From positions 1 through 9,055 of the forward strand of contig CAZIQG010000046.1 in NCBI GenBank assembly GCA_964541725.1: a DNA stretch of 9,055 nt. Direction: 5' to 3'. Below, piece after piece: positions 1 to 6,466 of this stretch (position 1 is its first letter; every line of letters begins with the position of its first letter). The translations under genes and the position numbers were made by a program. The stretch comes from JAGOUY01 sp964541725. GTDB lineage: Bacteria; Patescibacteriota; Patescibacteriia; 2-12-FULL-60-25. The notes beneath the pieces were generated by a model. It was not told the origin of the DNA and ran no database searches. It worked only from the letters and a program-made list of their open reading frames with translations.

Positions 1-1021
1 AGGCGCCGCGGGTGGTGGGGAGTTTGCGGGAGGTCCAGGTGACACCGCTGTCGTTGGAGAAGGCGATGTTTGTATCTGTCGCGTAAACAAGCTTTTTGGA
101 ATCTTTCGGATGGATGGCCATGGCGCGGATATCGAGCGTATTGTTAGGGCTCGCGATGGTGACGGGGTTCCATGTGGCACCGGCGTCGTCGCTCTTTAAC
201 ATGCCGTAGCGAGAGATATGGTAGACGCGATTGACGACGTTTGGATCAAGGACAACGGCGCGAGGAAAGCGGGCGCGGTCGAAGTCTTGGAAGGGTTTGC
301 GAATCGAGATCCAGCTGGCGCCGCTATCAGTACTCTTGAGGACCCCTGAGCCCCAGCTAGCGGCGTAGACGAGTTTGGAATCGTGTGGGTCGACGACAAT
401 GTTCATGATGAAGATGCCTTCAACGCGATAGGTGGCGCGCCAGGCGGCTCCGCCGTTATCGGAACGGAAGAGATCACCATCGCTGGTACCGGCGTAGACG
501 ATATTGTCGTTTTTTGGATCAATCGCGAGAGCCGTAAAGCGCTTGTCTACCCGACCATCAAAGAAGGACTGATCCCAATCGCGACCACAATTCTTGGTTT
601 TGAAAATTTGGTTGGCACGGCTGACGTAGATGACGCATTTATCTTTTGGACTGACGGCGATAGACTCTATGCGGCCCACGGACAAGCCTTTGCTGGATTG
701 CCAGGATTCTCCCCCATCCGACGTAAACATCAGCCCATTTTGGATGGTACCAAGATACATCGTGAGTGGGTCTTGAGGATCGAAGGCGGCACTAGCCGTC
801 CCGACATCGGCAATGCTGCCAAATTTGGTATTTAAATTGAGAAGCTTGAGCTGTTTCCACTCAACCACTTCTATCCCAGGACCGAAGACGTCGGTCTTGG
901 TACGGAAGACCCCTCCGTCGGGGCCTGTGGCAGGGGTTGCGGTCGTGCCGCCGAAGCAGCCGGCACCGAATAAACAAAGAGCAGCAACAGGCGCAAGGAA
1001 GCGCAGGGCTTTAAAATTCAT
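1..1021 (-). CDS. Asp-box (BNR/YCF48-like) repeat lipoprotein, 3' end cut by window edge
   Basis: An open frame of 340 codons runs from the ATG at 1021 to the left edge without a stop. Residues 1-22 form a lipoprotein signal (basic start, hydrophobic core, lipobox F-G-A-G-C with Cys22), so the mature protein should be anchored outside the membrane. The rest is made of Asp-box repeats of the form S-x-D-x-G-x-x-W. Their conserved Trp residues are at 107, 149, 194, 237, 284 and 329, a regular period of 42-47 residues. Each repeat is preceded by a segment like 'I-x-P-K-D-x-x-x-V-Y'. This is the pattern of a sortilin/YCF48-type beta-propeller. Repeat 2 is degenerate (N-C-G-R-D-W). Such propellers usually bind proteins or sugars or act as assembly factors; nothing here shows which, and no catalytic site can be named. 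The start is supported by the signal peptide and by an extended -10 box just upstream. The C-terminus is not visible. Confidence 0.9.
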   Translation of the reverse strand, partial: MNFKALRFLAPVAALCLFGAGCFGGTTATPATGPDGGVFRTKTDVFGPGIEVVEWKQLKLLNLNTKFGSIADVGTASAAFDPQDPLTMYLGTIQNGLMFTSDGGESWQSSKGLSVGRIESIAVSPKDKCVIYVSRANQIFKTKNCGRDWDQSFFDGRVDKRFTALAIDPKNDNIVYAGTSDGDLFRSDNGGAAWRATYRVEGIFIMNIVVDPHDSKLVYAASWGSGVLKSTDSGASWISIRKPFQDFDRARFPRAVVLDPNVVNRVYHISRYGMLKSDDAGATWNPVTIASPNNTLDIRAMAIHPKDSKKLVYATDTNIAFSNDSGVTWTSRKLPTTRGA

Positions 1022-1031
1022 AGCTGAAAGA

Positions 1032-1059
1032 AGTATACCAGATTTTTATTAGATGACAT
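1032..1059 (-). promoter_or_regulatory. Promoter of the Asp-box lipoprotein gene
   Basis: Read on the minus strand, TGGTATACT at 1040-1032 is an extended -10 box (TGn plus TATACT, one mismatch from TATAAT). A weak -35 candidate, ATGTCA, lies at 1059-1054 with a 16-bp spacer. The -10 ends 10 nt before the ATG at 1021, so transcription would begin about 3-5 nt before the start codon. No Shine-Dalgarno sequence lies between them. The mRNA would be leaderless or nearly so. Confidence 0.6.
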
Positions 1060-1081
1060 ATAAGTTTAAATACGTTATCTT
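1053..1081 (+). promoter_or_regulatory. Promoter of the coiled-coil/hflX/cca unit
   Basis: ATGACA at 1053-1058 (five of six matches to TTGACA) is followed after 17 bp by TATCTT at 1076-1081 (four of six matches to TATAAT). The -10 ends 11 nt before the ATG at 1093, giving a predicted 5' leader of about 5 nt with no Shine-Dalgarno site. The -35 overlaps the -35 candidate of the divergent lipoprotein promoter, so the two could compete or be controlled together. The -10 is weak. Confidence 0.45.
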
Positions 1082-1092
1082 TTTAGTATCCT

Positions 1093-2082
1093 ATGCCCCT
1101 CGAAGATTCTCCTCGCCGCCCCATTCCAGAAACGCGTTTTGATCCTGCTTCTCACGCAGATAATGATACCGCTCGACAAGAGCGTGTTTCGCATACACGT
1201 CTTAAGACAACTGCCGGTCAGCTAACAGCCGATGCACGCCTCTCACGGGTGCGTGCGCAAGAAGCAGAAGATAGAAAAGCCATCCTCAAAAAACGTATCC
1301 ACGACATCCAGCAAGAGGCGGGGAACCTCTATGCTGTCATGCGTGCCTGCGAAGAACAGGTATTTCACGCGCGTTTTAGCGCTGATCCCCGGAGTGCAGA
1401 ATCCATAAAAACCGTAGAGGATGATGTCCGCCGGTTTGCTCGCTCTCCCGAAGCACCACCCTCCTTGCGAGAAGCTCTATCACTCCCCATCATTGATGAA
1501 CGGCGTAAAGCCATTATTGAAGCACTGCGTGGTTTTTTACGTGAACGCCGTCAATCAGAAGAGCTACATGAACGAGTGGAGCACTTGTGGCAACGAATGG
1601 ACCGAGCCAGTCGATCTGTAACCTTGGCGGAAGCAGCACTACTTCACGTCAAACGTGAATTCCTTCCTTATCAACGACGTATTGATGAACTGCAAAAAGT
1701 AATTGATTTACTTGATCAAGAGCAGAAAGCAGGAAATAAAGAAGTTGCTAGTTCTTTGGAAGCCCTTCAACAACGTCAAGAACTAGATTCTCTCCCTCCA
1801 CTGGAAATCGGAGAGATTAACGCTCTGGAAGCTGCTTTTCGCGCCTATACTGTACGCGGGGAAATAACTGGCTGGGAACTATTGCTTCCCGAACAACGTT
1901 CAACCCTTCAAGAGTACGTTGTGCGCTTTGATGAAGATCCTGAATCTACCCTCAACCTCCTCCTTGCAAACCTACGTACAGATTATGAACGTGAAGAGCT
2001 ACGCATTGCTCTCACCAAATTTAGCCGCTTACTAGAAGACCCATCTCATGCCTCCCCTAAAACCACGCGCGATTCTCATTGA
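1093..2082 (+). CDS. Hypothetical coiled-coil protein
   Basis: A 329-residue protein that I do not recognise. It is highly charged and mostly helical. Segments rich in Glu, Arg, Lys, Gln and Leu with heptad-like spacing occur at about residues 45-95 and 135-235, separated by a Pro-containing stretch near 118-133. The N-terminal 35 residues are polar and probably disordered, and the C-terminal part (about 240-315) looks like a further helical region. It has no signal peptide and no membrane segment, so it should be cytoplasmic. There is a single Cys (86). The ATG at 1093 is favoured because a promoter-like sequence ends 11 nt upstream and no Shine-Dalgarno site is present. It is the first gene of the plus-strand unit and its last 35 nt overlap the start of hflX, which suggests translational coupling. 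A structural, scaffold or ribosome-linked role would be guesswork. Reading-frame length and the operon position make it very likely a real gene. Confidence 0.8.
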   Translation: MPLEDSPRRPIPETRFDPASHADNDTARQERVSHTRLKTTAGQLTADARLSRVRAQEAEDRKAILKKRIHDIQQEAGNLYAVMRACEEQVFHARFSADPRSAESIKTVEDDVRRFARSPEAPPSLREALSLPIIDERRKAIIEALRGFLRERRQSEELHERVEHLWQRMDRASRSVTLAEAALLHVKREFLPYQRRIDELQKVIDLLDQEQKAGNKEVASSLEALQQRQELDSLPPLEIGEINALEAAFRAYTVRGEITGWELLLPEQRSTLQEYVVRFDEDPESTLNLLLANLRTDYEREELRIALTKFSRLLEDPSHASPKTTRDSH

Positions 2083-3181
2083 TGTCGTCCCGCCGCGCAC
2101 AGATCCTAAGATTGCGGAGCGGCGGTTGTTGGAATTGGAATCGCTGACGGATACGTTTGGGGGCATCGTGGTGGTTAAATTGCTGCAAAAGAAAGATTCG
2201 CCGAACTATCGAACGTATATTGGACCTGGAAAAATTGATGAGTTGATTGCGCTCGCAAAAGCGGAGAAAGCGACCTTGATCGTCGTGAATAACTTGCTTA
2301 AGCCGCGGCAAATGTATGAGTTGAATGAGAAATTGCGGCCGCATAAGCTTGTGGCCTGGGATCGGGTGGATTTAATTTTGAAGATTTTTCAACAGCATGC
2401 CAAAACGGTAGAGGCAAAACTTCAAATCAAGCTGGCAGCCATCGACCACATGGGGCCTCGCATCTTTGGGATGGGTATGGAGATGATGCAACAGGTGGGA
2501 GGGGTGGGTGTACGTGGTGGGCAAGGAGAAACGAACACGGAACTCATGAAGCGCCACCTTACGAAGGAGGCGGAACATGTGAAGAAAGAATTGGAAAAAA
2601 TTGGGCGTACGCGCAAACTCCATCGTGATCGACGCGCGCGTTTAGGATTGCAAACCGTCTCGATCGTCGGGTATACGAATGCGGGTAAATCTTCGCTTTT
2701 GAATGCACTGACACGTAAGGGTGCGTACGTCGCGGATGCATTGTTTGCGACCCTGGATACACGCGTAGGGAAGATCCTCATTCCACGATCTCCTCAAAAA
2801 GAAGAGGCCGTACCAGAAATAACGCCCGTCCTTGCCTCTGACACGATTGGATTTATCCAAGACCTCCCTCCGCAACTCATCCAAGCCTTTCGCTCGACGC
2901 TTGATGAAACGGTTGCGGCTGATCTTTTGCTGCATGTCATTGATGTGAGTGATGCGTATATGAGCGAGAAGATTGCGGAAGTGGAAGGGGTATTAGCGCA
3001 ATTAGAGCTAGAGGATGCTCAGTCTATCTACGTATTTAACAAAGTTGACCGGGTAAAACGCGTGGCCAAAGCAACCCTCCTCAAAAAATATAAAGATAAG
3101 ACGCCCGTCTTTGTCTCGGCGGTGACGGGTGAAGGGTTAGAGGATCTTAAGCGCACGATTGGAAAAAGACTGGGAGTTTGA
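2048..3181 (+). CDS. hflX: Ribosome-associated GTPase HflX
   Basis: A 377-residue protein with the two-part HflX layout. The N-terminal domain (about 1-140) carries the Y-I-G-P-G-K motif followed by the segment W-D-R-V-D-L-I-L-K-I-F and E-A-K-L-Q-I-K-L-A. A linker with G-G-Q-G-E-T-N (157-163) leads into the G domain: G1 GYTNAGKS (208-215), the F-A-T-L-D-T switch I region, G3 DTIGF (from 265), G4 NKVD (331-334) and G5 SAV (from 357). In known HflX proteins the GTPase binds the 50S subunit and splits stalled or hibernating ribosomes. The linker differs from the common GPGETQLETDRR: Pro is replaced by Gln and the following residues diverge (N-T-E-L-M-K-R). The start at 2048 lies inside the upstream gene (35-nt overlap) and has no Shine-Dalgarno site; it fits the family's usual N-terminus (R-A-I-L-I-D-V). 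Length is within the family range. Confidence 0.93.
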   Translation: MPPLKPRAILIDVVPPRTDPKIAERRLLELESLTDTFGGIVVVKLLQKKDSPNYRTYIGPGKIDELIALAKAEKATLIVVNNLLKPRQMYELNEKLRPHKLVAWDRVDLILKIFQQHAKTVEAKLQIKLAAIDHMGPRIFGMGMEMMQQVGGVGVRGGQGETNTELMKRHLTKEAEHVKKELEKIGRTRKLHRDRRARLGLQTVSIVGYTNAGKSSLLNALTRKGAYVADALFATLDTRVGKILIPRSPQKEEAVPEITPVLASDTIGFIQDLPPQLIQAFRSTLDETVAADLLLHVIDVSDAYMSEKIAEVEGVLAQLELEDAQSIYVFNKVDRVKRVAKATLLKKYKDKTPVFVSAVTGEGLEDLKRTIGKRLGV

Positions 3182-3193
3182 TACTGTCACCCC

Positions 3194-4699
3194 ATGATAG
3201 AGCAAGGCCAACCCCTTCTCACTCGCCTGCAGGCGCAAAATCCTCTCATTGTAAGGGCTATTTTGGCCGTGGCTCGCGCTGTTCAGGCGACTAATTCACC
3301 TATCCCCTCTCACCCACGCGCCCTCTTGGTGGGCGGTTTTGTTCGAGATCTGCTCTTACACCTTTCGCCAACCGATGCAGATATTGAGGTGTACGGACTG
3401 GAGGCTGTCGCTCTTGAAACCCTTTTAAATACTCTCTTCCCCGGACAAGTGAACCTGGTGGGCCGTGCCTTCGGCGTGTTTAAAATCTCGCTCGGCGATG
3501 GATACGAATTGGATGTCGCCCTCCCTCGCCGTGAATCGAAGACTGGGGTTGGCCATAAAGATTTTGCGGTTGCGGGCGATCCTGGCTTAGATCCAAAAGA
3601 GGCGGCACGGCGGCGTGATTTCACGATGAATGCAATCCTGCTTGATCCTTTGACGGGTGAGTTGATTGATCCTTGGAATGGCGTGGAAGATTTACAAACA
3701 AATACTCTTCGAATGGTAGATGCGAACCATTTTGGAGAAGACCCGTTACGCGTCTATCGTGCGGTCCAATTTTCTGCTCGTTTCCATTTAACCATCGACG
3801 AACACACGGTGCGGATGTTAAGGAACATGGTTGAACGAAGAGAGCTGGACTATCTCCCCCCTGAACGGATCACAGAAGAATGGCGAAAGCTGCTTCTCAA
3901 GGCGGAATTTCCTTCAACGGGACTCGTCTACCTACGAGAACTTGGGATTTTGGAGAAGTATGCGCCTGAGTTACAGGCGACCATCCATGTTGAACAAGAT
4001 CCGGAATGGCATCCTGAGGGTGATGTCTGGATTCATACCTGTATGGTGGTGGATCGAGCTGCGGATATCATTCGGCAACGAGATTTTTCCAAGGAAGAAC
4101 GCCTACACATCATGTTAGGCGCACTATGTCATGACTTAGGTAAACCTGCGACCACGGAACTCGCGCCCAAGCAAGGAGTGATACGTATCCGTTCGTTAGG
4201 ACATGAAGCCGCAGGCGTTGAGCCAACCAAATCATTTATGGCTCGGTTCTGCTTCGGGGAGGATGCGACGCATGCTGCTATCATCGCTGCTCGTGAGCAT
4301 TTAAAGCCTGGCATGCTTCGTCTGCAAGCCGAGAAGGAGCATTGGTCGCCCGCCAAATATAAAAATGTTGTGCGTAAACTCTTACAACGCATTCATCCGA
4401 TGTCGTGGCGCGTCCTGCTCGCAATTTCTGAAGCAGATTATCGTGGACGAACACTTCCGAAAGCGGACGATCCTATTTATGAGGATGGAGCCATGCTCGC
4501 AAAGGCAGCCGAGGAGCTAGAGGCGGAGGGATCCCCTCTTCAACCGTTGTTGCGTGGAGAAGATTTGATGACGCTAGGCGTGAAGGCCGGGCCACGCATC
4601 GGTGAACTTATCCGCATGACGGAGAATGAGCGAGATGAGGGACGAATTACGACAAAAGAGGAGGCGCTTTCATTTATGAAGGATTTTTTGAAACAGTAG
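3194..4699 (+). CDS. cca: tRNA nucleotidyltransferase/poly(A) polymerase family protein with HD domain
   Basis: A 501-residue class II nucleotidyltransferase. The catalytic head has GGFVRD (47-52) and the metal-binding pair D61-A-D63. It is followed by the S-K-T-G-V-G-H-K region, RRRDFTMNA (139-147) and E-D-P-L-R-V-Y-R-A, all typical of CCA-adding enzymes and bacterial poly(A) polymerases. A second half carries an HD phosphohydrolase-type domain with W-H-P-E-G-D-V-W-I-H-T (His281), H313-D314 and H337. The likely role is building or repairing the 3'-CCA end of tRNAs. The family also includes A-adding and poly(A) enzymes, and sequence reading alone does not settle specificity. The HD domain in relatives has phosphatase or phosphodiesterase activity. 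The gene starts 12 nt after hflX, has no Shine-Dalgarno site and ends just before a strong terminator, so it closes the plus-strand unit. Confidence 0.9.
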   Translation: MIEQGQPLLTRLQAQNPLIVRAILAVARAVQATNSPIPSHPRALLVGGFVRDLLLHLSPTDADIEVYGLEAVALETLLNTLFPGQVNLVGRAFGVFKISLGDGYELDVALPRRESKTGVGHKDFAVAGDPGLDPKEAARRRDFTMNAILLDPLTGELIDPWNGVEDLQTNTLRMVDANHFGEDPLRVYRAVQFSARFHLTIDEHTVRMLRNMVERRELDYLPPERITEEWRKLLLKAEFPSTGLVYLRELGILEKYAPELQATIHVEQDPEWHPEGDVWIHTCMVVDRAADIIRQRDFSKEERLHIMLGALCHDLGKPATTELAPKQGVIRIRSLGHEAAGVEPTKSFMARFCFGEDATHAAIIAAREHLKPGMLRLQAEKEHWSPAKYKNVVRKLLQRIHPMSWRVLLAISEADYRGRTLPKADDPIYEDGAMLAKAAEELEAEGSPLQPLLRGEDLMTLGVKAGPRIGELIRMTENERDEGRITTKEEALSFMKDFLKQ

Positions 4700-4710
4700 C
4701 TCCGTGAGAC

Positions 4711-4745
4711 TTAAAAAGAACGGGCATAGTACCCGTTCTTTTTAG
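4711..4745. terminator. Bidirectional intrinsic terminator between convergent units
   Basis: AAAAAGAACGGG (4713-4724) and CCCGTTCTTTTT (4732-4743) form a perfect 12-bp stem (13 with T4712-A4744) around a 7-nt loop. The A-tract on one side and T-tract on the other make it work in both directions. It lies 12 nt after the cca stop and a few nt after the stop of the minus-strand gene ending at 4749, so it can end both units. Confidence 0.9.
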
Positions 4746-4748
4746 ATC

Positions 4749-5819
4749 TTAGTAAGCCCGCAACTCGATGACTGAGTTCCAGAGGGTTATCTGACCGTTC
4801 CGCTTGGTGGCAAAGGTTACAGTGATGTGATTACTGGACAAAAAACGCGTATCATAGGCGTATATCCCCGTCACCATTTCTTCGCTCCCCTGTACGAGCC
4901 GGTGAAGCAGTACCTTTTTTCCGGCACGCGTTGTCCCACCGCAAAAGGAGTCATTGTCTTTTGTATGATTTACAACCTTCGCCGCAATTCCATTTGTGTC
5001 ATTCGGATCTAAGAGGATAAAGACTTTTTGCTCACAAGAGAGGTTATCCGCTGGAATTTGCTCGTAGGAACCGCCAACTTCACGATAGTATTGGACATTG
5101 CGCTTCAACGCATCTTCAAAAAACAGTCCTGTGCTTGATGCGTCCACGATCTCTTGGATCCAAATTCCTTGTGGATGCTTATAGAACGTTACAGACACTA
5201 AATCCCCTGGGGCGTAATATGTCGATATATCTCTAAACCAAGGTGGGTTTAGCCCCTCTAGCCTTCCTTCGGCGTTTTGAAAGATAACCTTGCTGCTGCC
5301 CTGTACCTCTGAAGGAAAACGACTTATCTCCCCAGGAACTTGGCGAATCCCATAGGTCTTTTCCATCAGCTCTAGCGGCACCCTTCCATAGAGCTCCGTC
5401 AAAGATGCGGTAGGAGTGGCACGCAACTCCGAAAGCCGCATATCAGAAGTAATAAAAAAATACTTTTTATTACTTACTGTCAGGGGGAGAAAATATGGTT
5501 TATTATCTACGCACTTAAGTAGGCCGCCCGCAAAGATTTGGTCTTTGGGCATGGCGTATTCAATGGTTCTTGAGCCGCGAACATTACTACGCTCTATCAC
5601 AAGACGTTCTTCACGATTCTTTTGCTGCCAAAGGCTAAACACACTGTCACTGCATGATAGGAGGTGAAGAAGCTGATGCGTCTTTTTCAGTCCCATCTTT
5701 GAAACAACTCTTGATGTTTCGAGTCGTATGGGCTGCACTGGCGCTCCCGCTGAACCAATTCCGGGAATGAGTGCACCTAACGCCATCACCGTAAAGAACA
5801 TTTTTACAAATTTTTTCAT
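4749..5819 (-). CDS. Hypothetical secreted protein with four cysteines
   Basis: A 356-residue protein that I do not recognise. It begins with a clear Sec signal peptide: K-K-F-V-K, a hydrophobic run to about residue 22, and a possible cleavage after G-S-A (A24). There is no lipobox and no later membrane segment, so it should be released outside the membrane or held by other means. The mature part has four Cys (56, 103, 262, 293), an even number that would allow two disulfides. It has many short beta-prone stretches, for example near 211-226 and 330-356, and no enzyme motif I can name. The start at 5819 is supported by the signal peptide and by an extended -10 box ending 10 nt upstream. It stands alone as a single-gene unit between two terminator hairpins, downstream of the ATP synthase/cupredoxin genes. 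A perfect 12-bp inverted repeat lies within the coding region (5447-5475). Confidence 0.8.
   Translation of the reverse strand: MKKFVKMFFTVMALGALIPGIGSAGAPVQPIRLETSRVVSKMGLKKTHQLLHLLSCSDSVFSLWQQKNREERLVIERSNVRGSRTIEYAMPKDQIFAGGLLKCVDNKPYFLPLTVSNKKYFFITSDMRLSELRATPTASLTELYGRVPLELMEKTYGIRQVPGEISRFPSEVQGSSKVIFQNAEGRLEGLNPPWFRDISTYYAPGDLVSVTFYKHPQGIWIQEIVDASSTGLFFEDALKRNVQYYREVGGSYEQIPADNLSCEQKVFILLDPNDTNGIAAKVVNHTKDNDSFCGGTTRAGKKVLLHRLVQGSEEMVTGIYAYDTRFLSSNHITVTFATKRNGQITLWNSVIELRAY
5447..5475. repeat. Perfect A/T-rich inverted repeat inside the secreted-protein gene
   Basis: AAGTAATAAAAA (5447-5458) and TTTTTATTACTT (5464-5475) are exact reverse complements separated by 5 nt. The repeat lies mid-gene and encodes part of the segment S-N-K-K-Y-F-F-I-T-S of the minus-strand protein. 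It resembles a weak hairpin more than a terminator because it lacks a GC-rich stem. It could arise from codon choice for Lys, Phe and Ile; a regulatory role is only a possibility. Confidence 0.55.
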
Positions 5820-5829
5820 ATATGTTTTC

Positions 5830-5838
5830 AGTATAACA
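5830..5838 (-). promoter_or_regulatory. Extended -10 promoter of the secreted-protein gene
   Basis: On the minus strand TGTTATACT occupies 5838-5830, the same TGnTATACT form as the promoter at 1040-1032. It ends 10 nt before the ATG at 5819, identical to the other spacing, so the mRNA would have about 3-5 nt before the start codon. No good -35 is visible; that region falls in the upstream terminator hairpin. A short inverted repeat (TATGTT at 5821-5826 with AACATA at 5835-5840) flanks and overlaps the -10 and could be an operator, but it may be chance. Confidence 0.6.
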
Positions 5839-5840
5839 TA

Positions 5841-5873
5841 AACAGCACAGGGAGGTTTCTCCTCTGTGCTGTT
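5841..5873 (-). terminator. Hairpin after the ATP synthase/cupredoxin unit
   Basis: AACAGCACAG (5841-5850) pairs perfectly with CTGTGCTGTT (5864-5873), and further G/C pairing is possible inside. It starts 14 nt after the cupredoxin stop when read on the minus strand. The tract that follows (TTTATGTTAT) is only moderately T-rich, so termination may be incomplete. Its position between a gene end and the next promoter supports a terminator role. Confidence 0.65.
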
Positions 5874-5887
5874 AACCTTTTGATGGA

Positions 5888-6424
5888 TTATTCCTGCACC
5901 ACGATGCGAGCCATGAGTCCTGGGCTCAAGTGGTCATGAAAGCTCCATGTGCCTACATTTTTGAAGCGAAACTCATATACTTCCCCTGGCTTTACCGTGC
6001 GGCGTGCATCGAAGTCTTGATAGTCCGTGTGATTTGGATGTGGATTTGAGGCTGGCCACATACCGGTTGTTCCAACATTCTTGAAGCGGACGATGGTGTT
6101 TTTCTTGATCGTGAGTTGGGCGGGTTTGAAGCCATTTTCACTCATTTCTACGAGCGCAAACACCGTTTCATCCACGGGTGGCTTGGCTGGTTGCGTAGGC
6201 TTGGGGGTTGGAGCGACCGGTGCCATCGCTGGATTCTCTGGGGTAGAGGTAGGACTTGGCATCATGGCAGGGTTTTCTTCCGGCGTGGGCGTAGGGAGCC
6301 CTCCTTGAGGTTGCTCCATCACAGGCGGCTGAACAGGAACAACGGGGCTAGTAGCAGGCTCAGCAGACCAACAACCGGCTCCCATGGCGGCAAGCGCGAG
6401 GGAGAGGATAGCAAGGCGTTTCAT
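5888..6424 (-). CDS. Cupredoxin-like lipoprotein without the Cys copper ligand
   Basis: A 178-residue protein in three parts. Residues 1-18 are a lipoprotein signal (lipobox M-G-A-G-C, Cys18). Residues 19-85 are a Pro/Thr/Ala-rich linker containing two copies of E-N-P-A-M (50-54, 63-67). Residues 86-178 form a cupredoxin-type beta-sandwich with N-G-F-K-P-A-Q-L-T-I, W-P-A-S-N-P-H-P-N-H and a C-terminal W-S-F-H-D-H-L-S-P-G-L-M. Classical blue copper proteins place Cys, His and Met in this last loop. Here there is no Cys in the domain; His129, His132, His163, His165 and Met171 are the possible metal ligands. It should therefore not be a type 1 blue copper electron carrier; copper storage, transfer or a purely structural role are alternatives. 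It starts 42 nt after atpC, with an AAGGAG 14 nt before the ATG, and is probably co-transcribed with the ATP synthase genes. Confidence 0.85.
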   Translation of the reverse strand: MKRLAILSLALAAMGAGCWSAEPATSPVVPVQPPVMEQPQGGLPTPTPEENPAMMPSPTSTPENPAMAPVAPTPKPTQPAKPPVDETVFALVEMSENGFKPAQLTIKKNTIVRFKNVGTTGMWPASNPHPNHTDYQDFDARRTVKPGEVYEFRFKNVGTWSFHDHLSPGLMARIVVQE

Positions 6425-6438
6425 ATAGTATAAGCTTA

Positions 6439-6444
6439 CTCCTT
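6439..6444 (-). promoter_or_regulatory. Shine-Dalgarno-like site of the cupredoxin gene
   Basis: AAGGAG on the minus strand lies 14 nt before the ATG at 6424, longer than the usual 5-9 nt. It is the only Shine-Dalgarno-like sequence I found near any of the eight visible starts. A TATACT at 6432-6427 sits between it and the ATG but is too close (2 nt) to serve this start as a promoter. Confidence 0.4.
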
Positions 6445-6466
6445 GGGTAAAGAAGATACAATTGTC

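Noticed and set aside
383..1052. Two plus-strand open frames (383-835 and 813-1052)
   Set aside because: They lie opposite the minus-strand Asp-box lipoprotein, whose repeats, lipobox and promoter are clear. Their own translations show no family features.
6180..6310. Repetitive-looking DNA in the cupredoxin gene as a possible tandem repeat element
   Set aside because: It encodes the Pro/Thr/Ala-rich linker with two E-N-P-A-M copies. The DNA copies are diverged, and this is ordinary linker sequence.
6427..6432. TATACT on the minus strand as a promoter for the cupredoxin gene
   Set aside because: It ends only 2 nt before the ATG, so transcription would start inside the coding region. It has no TGn extension and no well-spaced -35.
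6081..6433. Plus-strand open frames opposite the cupredoxin gene, with Gly-rich translations
   Set aside because: They are the antisense of the Pro-rich linker and have no features of their own.
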